Assembly: GCF_019857185.1 (NCBI RefSeq)
Contig: NZ_JAHWXP010000004.1
Coordinates: 1-64,000, forward strand
Source: Alteriqipengyuania abyssalis
Lineage (GTDB): Bacteria > Pseudomonadota > Alphaproteobacteria > Sphingomonadales > Sphingomonadaceae
DNA: 64,000 nucleotides
Direction: 5' to 3'
Shown: positions 45,901 to 53,585 of the stretch, one piece after another
Layout: every line of letters begins with the position of its first letter
Position numbering within the stretch: the first letter of the stretch is position 1
The notes under the pieces: generated by a model
The model's input: only the letters and a program-made list of their open reading frames with translations
What the model was told of the DNA's origin: nothing
Databases searched by the model: none
Translations under genes and position numbers: made by a program

Positions 45901-45966
45901 CATTGCCGCAGGCGCGAACGCCAGGGCGCACGCGGTCCCCACCATGAAGTGCGATTTACCAATCAT
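42964..45966 (-). CDS. TonB-dependent outer-membrane receptor
   Basis: A 1000-residue receptor with a signal peptide (FAPAAMAQ), a TonB-box region around VTIVVTGSYIKG, a plug domain (LRSLGRERTLVLFNNRR, then IPLFALDRIEVLKDGAASTY) and a 22-strand-type barrel ending in Phe (KVGVKLRF). It imports a large or scarce substrate across the outer membrane using TonB energy. Esterase genes flank it on the same strand (46015-47433 upstream, 41248-42867 downstream), so the ligand is probably an ester-bearing compound rather than a siderophore. No FecI/FecR pair is nearby. Confidence 0.9.
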   Translation of the reverse strand: MIGKSHFMVGTACALAFAPAAMAQTTPDSDAQNQPELAEQIESEPDVTIVVTGSYIKGQREDGAQPVDVFGQAELEARGIDSPLEFIKSLPSVGPVLGDSNQYGAGGSQGVGSINLRSLGRERTLVLFNNRRFATEPGDGAADTNLIPLFALDRIEVLKDGAASTYGSDAIAGVANFVTRRDFTGVELAGDYEFVDGSDNNYRLSALAGFDLGAANLMIGAGWQHRSELPTTARDFTQVPYADNPTGYSFLSNPGLYAPLGVIPGRGVTTLGLGVDGNRVDACESLGGIEGAFPRAVGAPLPVCRYSYIPFVNLIEEEDRYQFYGQLLVDLSDTVRFTAEALYSHTELKELGYSPSYPITQGPNGPGSASAFTVPASNPGYAAFLEQTFAPGTPPRLFTPVLASIVLFRPFALGGNPLDDRGAGRGQAINDAWRVSAGFDFDLTDNLSLQTFGTYIRSSRLAFSYDMVSDRLQRALNGFGGDNCTGTTPGANGCLYFNPFINAAPGNPALGLTNPAYVPGNENSQEVIDYLSQQSGTRATEEQFIVDAVFSGDFEVFGRTLGYAFGGQFRQTNFATDPLNRFSDPEAYPCAIDGDRSCLDDPNDTNFPVGAFTFLGQYPDARLSQDVYALFAEAQMEVFDGFELTGAVRFEDYGGLVGSTVNPKLSARWQVTDFLALRGSVGDTFRGPLPADLGTAGVRAVAGINVLGGNFKATDTVGNPALAPETALTYNMGAILEFGGFNFSVDYWTYEFEGRFTNLPIQAIAANVAPGGQDGTQLVDCSSPFVDYVVFAGGVCTQGTTIGNDISRLQTQTVNGPDVTTSGLDFSVNYRTNLGPVRLNLGANATYTLKYEFSDFEFNGLLFSPGYDAAGYANYDRAPGTVSKWRASGYLNLQFDPVSVTWSSNYIGGVTDNRCDGLQFCAETPEFGGTNFGREIGDFFVHDLFATVDLTLAGVEAELQGGIENLFDTDPPAARLEYSYDPFIGTAKGRTFKVGVKLRF

Positions 45967-46014
45967 TTCTCTCTCCCCAACATCGCCGTTTTCCGGCGTT
46001 TTTATTCGGTCGGA

Positions 46015-47433
46015 CTATTCGTCCTGTGTGGTGGCATCCTCCTCGGGGCCGTCCGGCAGCGCGTCCGCCGGAGCCATCCGCAGACCCGCGGTTTCGATCA
46101 GCGCCGCCGAGCCGCCCGGCTGATAGGCCTGCCAGGTGAAGCCGTCGGCGCACGCGAAGTCTTTCGCCCCGGGCGCCATCTTCACGAAGGCGACCCAGCA
46201 GCCGTTGACCCTGTCGGCCAGCGCACGGTCGGCTGCATCGGCGCGCTCTCCGCCCCAGCTCGACCGGTCGATCGAATCGAAGGTGAACATCAGCTCGGCC
46301 GAATGGATCGGCCCCTCGCCCCATTCGCCCGCGCGGAAGGCGGGCGTGTGGTCGAAGCGGTAGAGGAAGGCCGGTGCGCCGGTGTCGCCCGCCAGCGCGG
46401 CGAGCGTGCGCGCGGCAGCAAAGCCCTTCTCGCCCCTGTTGGTGCCGACCAGTACCGGCACGTCGGTTTCCTTGCCCGCCCGCAATGCGGCGATGGTCGA
46501 TGTCGGCTTGAAAGCCGGGTCCGGCGTGAAGAAGAAGCCCGCGCGCAGCGGCTCCGAGGCGGCGAAGGTCTGCGCGGAAATGCTGCGCAATTCGTCCGCT
46601 GTCACGTCCGGGCCGATGCCGATGGTTTCCAGCGCCTCTTGCGCCATGCGCTGCGCGTCTGCCGTAGGCCGGTCCGGCAGCAGCAGGCTGCCCGACTGCA
46701 CGATGGCCTTGTCGAACAGGCCCTTGGCAGACGGCAGCGACAGGAGGTTGACGACGATCCCGCCCCCGGCCGACTGGCCAGCGACGGTCACCTGTTCGGC
46801 ATCGCCTCCGAAAGCCGCGATATTGTCCCGCACCCATTCGAGCACGGCGACCGCATCCTGCAGCGCGTAATTGCCCTGCGGCTCATCCGGGTGCTGCGCA
46901 TCGAGCGCGGGATGAACGAAGTTCGCCAGCGCCCCCAGCCGGTAATTGACGCTGACCGTGATGACGCCCTGCTGCGCGTTGGCCGTCCCGTCGTAAGAGC
47001 CGAGACTGCCCGCGCCGAGGAAGAACGCACCGCCGTGGAACCAGACCAGCACGGGCGCGCCCTGTGCATTCTCCGGGGCAGTGATGGTGAGGTAGAGGCA
47101 GTCCTCCGACTGGGCCCCGTTCACCCCGCCGAAATTTGCGACCGTGGTGTCGGTATCGACCGGCTGGGCACACGGCGGTTCGTGAGCGGTCGCTGCGCGA
47201 ACACCCGCCCACGGCTCCACCGGCTGCGGAGCGCGCCAGCGATTTTCGCCTGTCGGGGCAGCGGCATAGGGCACGCCTCGAAAAACCAGTACGCCGTTTT
47301 CGCGCGATCCCATGAGGGTGCCCGCGTCGACATCGACCTCCACCCCGTCGATCGGGTCTGGCATTTGAGCGCCAAGAGCCTGCGGCACCAGGCCGGTGAC
47401 AACAACGGCCAAAGCCGCCAAAAACCGCGCCAT
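46015..47433 (-). CDS. Exported type-B carboxylesterase (2 of 4)
   Basis: A 472-residue carboxylesterase, shorter than its three relatives here. Its Sec signal ends PQALGAQ. It carries WFHGGAFFLGAG, the nucleophile Ser221 in GQSAGG and the His in DHTPAFRAGEW or a nearby segment. The Cys region SEDCLYLTI is intact. I chose ATG 47433 because GGAGGGGAGA lies directly upstream and the signal begins there; the frame continues 20 codons further. It is the first gene of the esterase-receptor-esterase run. Confidence 0.85.
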   Translation of the reverse strand: MARFLAALAVVVTGLVPQALGAQMPDPIDGVEVDVDAGTLMGSRENGVLVFRGVPYAAAPTGENRWRAPQPVEPWAGVRAATAHEPPCAQPVDTDTTVANFGGVNGAQSEDCLYLTITAPENAQGAPVLVWFHGGAFFLGAGSLGSYDGTANAQQGVITVSVNYRLGALANFVHPALDAQHPDEPQGNYALQDAVAVLEWVRDNIAAFGGDAEQVTVAGQSAGGGIVVNLLSLPSAKGLFDKAIVQSGSLLLPDRPTADAQRMAQEALETIGIGPDVTADELRSISAQTFAASEPLRAGFFFTPDPAFKPTSTIAALRAGKETDVPVLVGTNRGEKGFAAARTLAALAGDTGAPAFLYRFDHTPAFRAGEWGEGPIHSAELMFTFDSIDRSSWGGERADAADRALADRVNGCWVAFVKMAPGAKDFACADGFTWQAYQPGGSAALIETAGLRMAPADALPDGPEEDATTQDE

Positions 47434-47495
47434 TCTCCCCTCCACATCCTTATTTCCCACCGTCATAGCGCACCATTTACAATCTAACAACAAGC

Positions 47496-47507
47496 ATATT
47501 CGAATAT
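47496..47507. promoter_or_regulatory. AT-rich 12-bp palindrome
   Basis: ATATTCGAATAT is a perfect palindrome in the only AT-rich patch between the divergent esterase and regulator genes, 63 bp upstream of the esterase start. It is a candidate operator or promoter element, with no binding protein assigned. Confidence 0.3.
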
Positions 47508-47683
47508 CGGGTACGATATCGAGACGGATTTTTTACAAGCCTGCACACGCCATGACGGCCAGCGGCGGCGTGCGCAGGCAGCGGAGCCACAGGGGCGCTG
47601 TCCTACAGCTCGCCATTCGCGCTAGGACGGGTTGCACCGGATGGCCGGGGACCGGATTCGAAAGGCGCGCCCGGGAAGGGGAC

Positions 47684-47720
47684 GTTTTCTCCCCCTGGAC
47701 AGTGTGTCAGGTGTGTCAGG
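47684..47720 (+). repeat. Dispersed inverted repeat, left copy
   Basis: GTTTTCT, then CCCCTGGACAG followed by two tandem TGTGTCAGG units. The last 29 bases (47692-47720) recur exactly, in the opposite orientation, at 58209-58237. The flanking seven bases also match apart from a one-base length difference. Confidence 0.85.
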
Positions 47721-47787
47721 CTCGCGAGCGGCGCGCAGCGATCCTGCGGCTGGACACACCGGTGATGATGGGAATATCCAAGCGACC

Positions 47788-48636
47788 ATGGAACTGACCC
47801 GCGCCGAGCTGTTCGAACGAGTATGGTCCGAACCCATGGGATCGGTCGCGGCACGCTATGGCCTGACCGGCAATGGCCTCGCCAAGATCTGCGACCGGCT
47901 CGACATTCCGCGCCCGCCGCGATCACACTGGACCCGCAGCGCATCCGCGCGCGACCCGCGCCCCGACCTGCCCCCCGCCCCGATCGGCCTGAGCGAGACC
48001 TTCGCCCTCGGCCAGCGGCAGCCGCGCAAGTCGCCCGGCACCCGCACGCGCATGTCTGCCGAGGAACGGCGCCAGCACCTGATGGACACGGCCAGCGAGC
48101 TCGCGCTCAAGGAAGGGCTGTCGGCGGTGACGATCCGCGAGGTCGCGCGGCTTGCCGGGATCAGCGAAACCCAGGTGCACAACTGCTTCGGCGGGCGGAC
48201 AGAGCTGCTGCTGGCGCTCGCGCGGCGTGAGATCGCGACCCAGGAAACCCAGCGACGCAAGCGGATTGCGCGCGGCACGAACCACCAGACCCGGGTGATG
48301 CTCTCGACCATCGGCTATCTGCACGAAGCTGCGCAGCGCGGACCCTTGCTGCAAATGCTGCTGCGCACGCCCGAGGTCCGCGACGCGCTGAAGCCCGAAT
48401 GGGTGGCGCAAAGCAATGCGGCGCGCGCGCCGATCCTCCAGCAGCTGGTCGGAAAGCGCAAGATGGACCTGCAGAGCGCACGCGCATCGACCGCCGCACT
48501 GGCTGCGGTCAGCCTGAAAGCGGGCGGTATCGTGGCGAGCAGGCGTGCGCCCTTCGCGATGGTCGAGGAAATCTGCCTCACCGTGATCATGGCCGGAGTC
48601 CACAGCGGCGACACCCTCACCGCAGAAGCCGACTAG
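47788..48636 (+). CDS. TetR-family regulator with extra N-terminal HTH domain
   Basis: A 282-residue protein in two parts. Residues 1-47 (MELTRAELFERVWSEPMG, then YGLTGNGLAKICDRLDIPRP) match a small helix-turn-helix-like domain found at the N-terminus of various bacterial proteins, with its usual PPRxHW end. After a Pro-rich linker, residues ~90-140 form a TetR DNA-binding domain (VTIREVARLAGISETQVHNC), followed by a ligand domain. I chose ATG 47788 because the first domain starts there. Its stop shares the bases CTAG with the convergent TetR gene. Its targets may include the adjacent esterase-receptor genes. Confidence 0.78.
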   Translation: MELTRAELFERVWSEPMGSVAARYGLTGNGLAKICDRLDIPRPPRSHWTRSASARDPRPDLPPAPIGLSETFALGQRQPRKSPGTRTRMSAEERRQHLMDTASELALKEGLSAVTIREVARLAGISETQVHNCFGGRTELLLALARREIATQETQRRKRIARGTNHQTRVMLSTIGYLHEAAQRGPLLQMLLRTPEVRDALKPEWVAQSNAARAPILQQLVGKRKMDLQSARASTAALAAVSLKAGGIVASRRAPFAMVEEICLTVIMAGVHSGDTLTAEAD

Positions 48637-49226
48637 GTCGTCGGGGCGACCGCGAACCCGTCTACCGAGGCGGTAACCAGCCGGCGGCAGGTCGCATGCG
48701 CGGCCTCCCGGTCGATCTCCCCGCCACGCACCAGACGCGCCAGCGCCTCGGGTATCCCGGCGGTGAGTTCGAGCAGGACGAAGGCCTCGCGCGGCGCGAG
48801 GCTGAGCGCACGGCGCGTATCCTCGGCAACGCGCCGCAGCAGGCGGCGAAACTGCCGCTGGCTCTCCGCGCCGAGCGGACTGTCCTGATGCCGTTCGCGC
48901 AGGATCAACTGCAGGATCGGCCCGCTCTCGATCAGGTAGTCGAGATAGGCGGCATAGGCCGCGCTGGCACGCTCGCGATAGCTCGCCTCGGCGGAATCCA
49001 GCTCTGGCAGGATGCGTGCCGCCAGCCGGTCCAGATGCTGCAGGAACAGCGCGTCGATGATCGCCGGAACACCGTCGAAATAGACGTAGAGGAGGCTGCG
49101 GCTGACCCCTACCCGGTCGGCCACCTCGCCCAGCGAGATGTTGAGTGTCCGGCCTTCGCGGATCAGCGTCTGCGCTGCGTCGAGCAGCTGCTGCTCGCGA
49201 TCACCCTCTGCCGGCATGGCCTCCAT
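48633..49226 (-). CDS. TetR-family regulator
   Basis: A ~197-residue regulator. Its DNA-binding domain (SLGEVADRVGVSRSLLYVYF) lies at ~30-70, followed by an all-helical ligand domain. Several starts are possible (GTG 49283, ATG 49226, ATG 49217); 49226 is chosen as a compromise, and 49217 has GGAGG just upstream. It is divergent from the MmgE/PrpD gene, the usual arrangement for an autoregulated repressor of its neighbour. A shared candidate operator lies in the gap at 49295-49311. Confidence 0.8.
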   Translation of the reverse strand: MEAMPAEGDREQQLLDAAQTLIREGRTLNISLGEVADRVGVSRSLLYVYFDGVPAIIDALFLQHLDRLAARILPELDSAEASYRERASAAYAAYLDYLIESGPILQLILRERHQDSPLGAESQRQFRRLLRRVAEDTRRALSLAPREAFVLLELTAGIPEALARLVRGGEIDREAAHATCRRLVTASVDGFAVAPTT

Positions 49227-49294
49227 GCCCCCGCTGTGCCGCGCACTCACGAAATTGGCAAGGTCGCCACCCCACTCTCCCACGCTTTATCACT

Positions 49295-49311
49295 ATTGGT
49301 TTGACTGTCAG
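49295..49311 (+). promoter_or_regulatory. Candidate operator, copy 1
   Basis: ATTGGTT-TGAC-TGTCAG, between the divergent TetR and MmgE/PrpD genes. The same ATTGGTT-N4-TGTCAG occurs at 56560-56576, and a related site lies at 52145-52162. All three are in divergent gaps of this island. Confidence 0.4.
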
Positions 49312-49353
49312 AGGCCGTCTCGGCACCCTGACGCCAAGAGAGGGAGAACCGGG

Positions 49354-50865
49354 GTGAGCGAGGGTATCGGCAGGGGCATGACACGGCGCGGGCTTATAAA
49401 GGCGGGATCGGCGGCGGGTGCGCTGGCAGTCACGGCCCCGGCGCTGGCCGCCCGCCAGGCGACCGCCGCGCCGGTTGCCGAGCCATCGGAGTGGCGCGAG
49501 ATCACCCCCGCTCTGACCGGCTACATCGCCGGAGCGCGGGGGCACCGCATACCCGGCGCTATCCGCGAGCGAGCGCGGCTCCACATTCTCGATACGCTGG
49601 CCGCGATCGTGGCCTGCCAGCCGCTCGAAGCGGCGAAGCTGGGGCGCAGCTATGCCGCCGCAATGTCGCCGCACGGGGAAAGCCCGATCCTCGCATCGCG
49701 CCAAACCGCCTCCCCCGTCGATGCGGTGTTCGCCTCGGCGATGACGGCACATGCAGCCGAGATCAACGACTTCATCCCCTCCGCCTATGTCCAGCCCGGC
49801 CCCGCCATCGTGCCGGTTGCGCTGGAAGCGGCGCGGCTGAACGGCAGGACCGGAGCCGATCTGGTCGGCGCGGTGACGGCGGGCTACGAGATTGCGGGCA
49901 GGCTCCCCAAGGCGATCGGCACGCGCAATCTCTACCTCGCCGGGCTTGCCAACCATGGCGTTGCCCCCACCTTCGGCGCGGCCGCCGCCGCGGCCCCGCT
50001 GATGGGCTTGTCGGCGGAACAGGTCGATCACATGCTCGCCTACTGCGCGCAGCAGGCGTCGGGGTCGTGGCAATGGCTGCTCGACGTGCGCCATGTCGAA
50101 AAGGCGTTCGTGTTCGGTGGCATGGGCGCGCGCAACGGGATGCAGGCCGCGCAGATGGCGAAGCTGGGCTACACCGGCGTGCCCGCGAGCTTCGACAACG
50201 AGAATGCCTGGTTCCGCTGGCGCGCGTTCCAGGGCGAAGGTGCGGACCATGCCTCGCTGGTCGAGGGCCTGCACGAGCATTACGAATTGTCGCTCTCAGC
50301 GATGAAGCGCTATCCCGTAGGCGGGCCGACACAGCCCGCAGTCCGCGCGCTGCTCGACCTGCGGCAGACCGTGCGGCCCGACGAGGTGGAGAGCATCACC
50401 GTGGCCATGCCCGGCGAAGCTGCCACCTTCGAGCGCGCCAACATGCCCGCGCTCAACATCCCCTATCTCGCCGCGATCATCATGCTCGACGGGCGGCTCG
50501 ATTTCGTCTCCGCGCAATCGCTTGAGCGGCAGGAGAGCGACACGGCGGCACAGGCCTTCGCGCGCAAGGTGACGGTGGTGCGCGACGAAGCGCAAGAAAC
50601 CGGCGAAGGCGAGGATCGCACCGAAAGCGCGCGGGTCACGCTAGTTCGCAAGGACGGGACGCGCGAGGAACGCTACGTGGCCTACGTCCCCGGCTTCCCC
50701 ACCCACCCGCTGTCGAAGGCCGAGGTGGAAGTGAAGGCCCACGAACTGGTCGAGCCGGTGCTGGGCACGCGCAAGGCGGATCGCCTGGTCGCGCTATGCG
50801 ATGGGCTGGACAGTGCCGAGAGCGTCGATCCGATCATCGATCTGATGCGCTTCGAGAGCGCCTGA
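49354..50865 (+). CDS. MmgE/PrpD family protein with Tat signal
   Basis: A ~503-residue protein. The body matches MmgE/PrpD (2-methylcitrate dehydratase-like): ARLHILDTLAAIVACQP, the active-site region AAEINDFIPSAYVQPGPAIV and MKRYPVGGPTQPAVRALL. The N-terminus is a twin-arginine signal, TRRGLIKAG followed by a hydrophobic stretch and APALAA, which is unusual because most relatives are cytoplasmic. GTG 49354 has AGGGAG seven to ten bases upstream; ATG 49378 is an alternative that also keeps the Tat motif. The reaction is probably dehydration or isomerisation of a tricarboxylate-like compound. A terminator hairpin follows. Confidence 0.82.
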   Translation: MSEGIGRGMTRRGLIKAGSAAGALAVTAPALAARQATAAPVAEPSEWREITPALTGYIAGARGHRIPGAIRERARLHILDTLAAIVACQPLEAAKLGRSYAAAMSPHGESPILASRQTASPVDAVFASAMTAHAAEINDFIPSAYVQPGPAIVPVALEAARLNGRTGADLVGAVTAGYEIAGRLPKAIGTRNLYLAGLANHGVAPTFGAAAAAAPLMGLSAEQVDHMLAYCAQQASGSWQWLLDVRHVEKAFVFGGMGARNGMQAAQMAKLGYTGVPASFDNENAWFRWRAFQGEGADHASLVEGLHEHYELSLSAMKRYPVGGPTQPAVRALLDLRQTVRPDEVESITVAMPGEAATFERANMPALNIPYLAAIIMLDGRLDFVSAQSLERQESDTAAQAFARKVTVVRDEAQETGEGEDRTESARVTLVRKDGTREERYVAYVPGFPTHPLSKAEVEVKAHELVEPVLGTRKADRLVALCDGLDSAESVDPIIDLMRFESA

Positions 50866-50872
50866 CGACGGA

Positions 50873-50906
50873 CAAAAAGGGGGGAGCACCGCGCGGATGC
50901 TCCCCC
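50873..50906 (-). terminator. Intrinsic terminator for amidohydrolase gene
   Basis: A perfect nine-base stem (GGGGGAGCA and TGCTCCCCC) with a nine-base loop. On the minus strand it is followed by C and TTTTT, so it ends transcription of the amidohydrolase gene. It lies between two convergent stops and could also slow plus-strand readthrough. Confidence 0.8.
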
Positions 50907-50925
50907 AGTCGACATGAGAGGAAGC

Positions 50926-52104
50926 TTACTCGGCCGCTTCGGCCAACGCTTCGCTCTTGCGGTACATCATGTGGTCGTAGTTGGTGCGGTAGAACATGTC
51001 CTTCACCTCCTCGTCGAACCCTTCGAGCGAGGCTTCGAACTTGCCGAAGGGATCCTTCGTGCCCTCGGGGTGCGGATAGTCGCTGGAGAACAGGTAGAGT
51101 TCGGGCGCGGAATTGCGGATCATGTGGCCCACGTCCTCGTTCGGGAACGGCGTGAAGCGGACTGCACGCTTGATGTACTCCGACGGCATCAGGTCCATGT
51201 CCTTCAGGTACTGGTCGGTCTTGTTGAACGAGTACCAGCCGTGGTCGAGCATGCGCAGGAACTCGGGCACCCAACCCGCCCCGCTTTCGATCACGCCGCC
51301 GCGCAGGTCGGGGAAGCGCTGGAAGACGCCGTCATAGACCATCGCGGTGAGGAACTCCTGCGGCGCGTACCACAGGCACATGAAGTCCGGGAAACGCAGG
51401 TTCTCGCCCCCGCCATGCAGATCCGCCGCACGCTCGCGCCCGTTGTTGCGGAACTTGGTCGGCTGGGTTTTCGTGCCCGGCCCGATATGCAGCATGAAGG
51501 GGATCTTGTTGTCCTGCAGGAACTGCCAGAACGGATCGAAATCGGGGTGCCCGGGACTCTTGTCGCCCGCCGGCCCGGCGCTGAACATCACCGCCTTCGC
51601 ACCGGCGCCGACCGCGCGCTTTGCCTCCGCGAGGCCGCGCTCGGGATCGTCGAGCGGAGTGAACGCGACGCAGTCCATCCGCGCATCGGCATCGCAGAAC
51701 TCCTGCTGCGCCTTGTTGAGCGCGGTGGCCGCAGCATAGCGCTGGTCGTCGGTTTCCGCCCTGGTGATCGCGCCCAGCCCGAAGGTCGGGAAGACTAGCT
51801 GGCGCTCGAAGCCCAGCCAGTCGAGTGCCTCGACGCGTTCCTCCTTGTCGAACCCGCCATAGCCGAGCCAGCCTTTGGCACCTTCAATGGGGTTCTCCAG
51901 CGCCTTGGCGCGTGCTTCGGGGTCGCTCTTCCGCGCCTTTGCCGCGTCGATCATCTTGACGATCCGGTCACCACCCTCGCGCTTCGAATAGACCTGCGAA
52001 TACATCTCCTTGTACTCGCCTTCGAGATGGGCGGCGAGCCAGTCCTGCGTTTCCATCGTGTGTGAATCGGCGTCGTTCACGATCCGGCCCTTGGTATAGG
52101 TCAT
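50926..52104 (-). CDS. Metal-dependent amidohydrolase, ACMSD-like TIM barrel
   Basis: A 392-residue member of the amidohydrolase-2 family, which includes decarboxylases and hydrolases. The N-terminal metal motif reads DADSHTME (Asp11, His15, Glu18). Further ligands appear in FMLHIGPG and the C-terminal SSDYPHPEG. The phrase PEFLRMLDHGWYSF is common in members from aromatic and steroid degraders. There is no signal peptide. ATG 52104 follows AGGGAGAAG, and a promoter-like sequence lies 30-55 bp upstream. It is divergent from tesB. The substrate is unknown. Confidence 0.83.
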   Translation of the reverse strand: MTYTKGRIVNDADSHTMETQDWLAAHLEGEYKEMYSQVYSKREGGDRIVKMIDAAKARKSDPEARAKALENPIEGAKGWLGYGGFDKEERVEALDWLGFERQLVFPTFGLGAITRAETDDQRYAAATALNKAQQEFCDADARMDCVAFTPLDDPERGLAEAKRAVGAGAKAVMFSAGPAGDKSPGHPDFDPFWQFLQDNKIPFMLHIGPGTKTQPTKFRNNGRERAADLHGGGENLRFPDFMCLWYAPQEFLTAMVYDGVFQRFPDLRGGVIESGAGWVPEFLRMLDHGWYSFNKTDQYLKDMDLMPSEYIKRAVRFTPFPNEDVGHMIRNSAPELYLFSSDYPHPEGTKDPFGKFEASLEGFDEEVKDMFYRTNYDHMMYRKSEALAEAAE

Positions 52105-52131
52105 CAGCTTCTCCCTGCGTTGTCCGGCGCA

Positions 52132-52160
52132 CATTGTCACACTAGTTGTTATGGTGTCAA
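52132..52160 (-). promoter_or_regulatory. Candidate sigma70-type promoter of amidohydrolase gene
   Basis: On the minus strand, TTGACA (52160-52155) is separated by 17 bases from ACAATG (52137-52132), ~28 bp before the start codon. The -35 is perfect and the -10 is weak. It overlaps the candidate operator at 52145-52162. Confidence 0.4.
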
Positions 52161-52162
52161 CG
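52145..52162 (+). promoter_or_regulatory. Candidate operator, copy 3 (diverged)
   Basis: GTTGTTATGG-TGTCAACG aligns, with a one-base gap, to TTGGTTCTAG-TGTCAGCG at 56561-56578. It has a partial dyad (TTGTTA/TGTCAA) and lies across the -35 of the amidohydrolase promoter, where a repressor would block transcription. Confidence 0.35.
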
Positions 52163-52230
52163 CTAGTAAATGAAAGCGCCTGCAAAGCGAAGTTTGGCAC
52201 ATTTCGCCGCAGCGGCTTGCTATCGGCGGC

Positions 52231-53142
52231 ATGGCTGAATATCCGGTATGGAGAACTTGGGGGAGGCTCAACATCGTCGATCTTGTCAAAGTCCTTGCGC
52301 TCGAAACCATCGATGCCGCGACTTTCGAAGGGCGCTCCGGCCCGGCCATGGGGCCGCGCCTGTTCGGCGGCCATGCCATTGCGCAGGCGCTGCTCGCGGC
52401 ATCGGCGGTGGAGGATGGCGCCCGCCTGCCCCATTCGTTGCACGCCCATTTCCTGAAGGCCGGATCGAGCGCGCATCCGGTGCGCTACACCGTCACCCAG
52501 CTATCTTCCGGACGAAGCTTCGCAGTGCGCCGGGTCGATGGCTTTCAGGACGGCCGGCTGATCTTCACCATGACCGTGTCGTTCCATGTCGAGGAGGACG
52601 GGTTCCGGCACACCGCCCTTGCGCCCTTCCCGCTCGACATCGACGCGGCGCTGGCCGGGCTGGAGGCATGGCGCAAAGGTAACGCCAAGGCGGCGAGCGT
52701 CCCGATCGTCGAGCGGTTGCAGAAACGCCCGATAGAGATCGTCCCGATCGATCCGGGGCTGCTGTTCGGTTCCGAAGGACGCGAAGCGAAGACCGCGGTG
52801 TGGATGCGGATGCGCGAGCCGACCGGGGCGGACCCGCTGCTCCAGCGCGCGCTGCTGGGCTATGCGTCGGACATGATGTTCCTGCGCAATGCGCTGCTGC
52901 CACATGGCATCCGGCCGGGGAGCGATCGCGTACAGACCGCCTCGCTCGACCATGCGGTGTGGTTTCACGAGACGCCCGATTTCGACAAGTGGCATCTGTT
53001 CGCGACCGAGAGCCCGTGGGCAGGCCACGCACGGGGCCTCAATCGCGGGCACTTCTACGATCTCAATGGCCGGATGGTCGCCACCGTTGCGCAGGAGAGC
53101 CTGATGCGACCCAGAAGTGATGCACGAAAGGACTCTCAATGA
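52231..53142 (+). CDS. Acyl-CoA thioesterase II (TesB-like)
   Basis: A 303-residue double hot-dog thioesterase that hydrolyses acyl-CoA to free acid and CoA. Recognisable blocks are FEGRSGPAMGPRLFGGHAIA, LHAHFLKAGS and SSGRSFAVRRV in the first half. In the second half, the catalytic Asp in YASDMMFL, Thr in TASLDHAVWFH and Gln in AQESLMR correspond to the E. coli triad. The ATG at 52231 has no clear binding site; a strong GGGGGAGG lies inside the first codons, so the true start may be a rare codon near LNIVDL. The last four bases overlap the next gene. Confidence 0.85.
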   Translation: MAEYPVWRTWGRLNIVDLVKVLALETIDAATFEGRSGPAMGPRLFGGHAIAQALLAASAVEDGARLPHSLHAHFLKAGSSAHPVRYTVTQLSSGRSFAVRRVDGFQDGRLIFTMTVSFHVEEDGFRHTALAPFPLDIDAALAGLEAWRKGNAKAASVPIVERLQKRPIEIVPIDPGLLFGSEGREAKTAVWMRMREPTGADPLLQRALLGYASDMMFLRNALLPHGIRPGSDRVQTASLDHAVWFHETPDFDKWHLFATESPWAGHARGLNRGHFYDLNGRMVATVAQESLMRPRSDARKDSQ

Positions 53143-53540
53143 GCACGACCGAGCCCGCCCTCTTCACCTTCGTCAAACTGACGGTGGCGGATATCGACGC
53201 CGCGACCGCCTTCTTCGAAAGCGGCTTCGGCCTGACCCATGCCGACACGGTCGACACGCCGACCTTCCGCGAACATGTGATGACCGGCGCGAAGGGTTCG
53301 ACCACGATCGTGCTGTTCCACTGGAAGGATGGCCGCGCGATCGACACCGGCAACGGCTACGGCCCGGTGGGCATGATCTCGCGCGATCTCGATGCCGACC
53401 TGGCCCGCGCCCTCTCCGCCGGAGCAAAGCAGAAGGGCGAGACCGTTCAATTCGGCCCCGCCCGGATCGCGTTCGTCCGCGCGCCCGAGGGCCACGAGAT
53501 CGAGATCATGCAGATGGGCGCGGCAGCCACCGCAGGCTGA
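53139..53540 (+). CDS. VOC (glyoxalase-fold) protein
   Basis: A 133-residue vicinal-oxygen-chelate protein with one repeated beta-alpha-beta-beta-beta unit (FVKLTVADIDAATAFFESGF, APEGHEIEIMQ). ATG overlaps the tesB stop by four bases, so it is translationally coupled. Such proteins can be epimerases, isomerases or dioxygenases acting on CoA esters or aromatic compounds, and no specific reaction can be read from the sequence. Confidence 0.78.
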   Translation: MSTTEPALFTFVKLTVADIDAATAFFESGFGLTHADTVDTPTFREHVMTGAKGSTTIVLFHWKDGRAIDTGNGYGPVGMISRDLDADLARALSAGAKQKGETVQFGPARIAFVRAPEGHEIEIMQMGAAATAG

Positions 53541-53585
53541 GGAGAAGCGCGGCACTCAAGGGCCGCGCTCCCCAATCGCCAGGCC

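Larger units (their letters stand above)
47434..47787. other. 354-bp divergent intergenic region
   Basis: This region separates the minus-strand esterase and the plus-strand HTH-TetR gene. It holds an AT-rich stretch around 47470-47520 with a 12-bp palindrome, and a 37-nt element at 47684-47720 that recurs inverted at 58209-58246. Small frames in it have no binding site or similarity and are not called. Confidence 0.6.

Noticed and set aside
42922-47487. 1521-codon plus-strand frame across the TonB receptor and esterase
   Set aside because: It covers two well-supported genes on the opposite strand and its translation has no recognisable domain; it is a GC-rich shadow.
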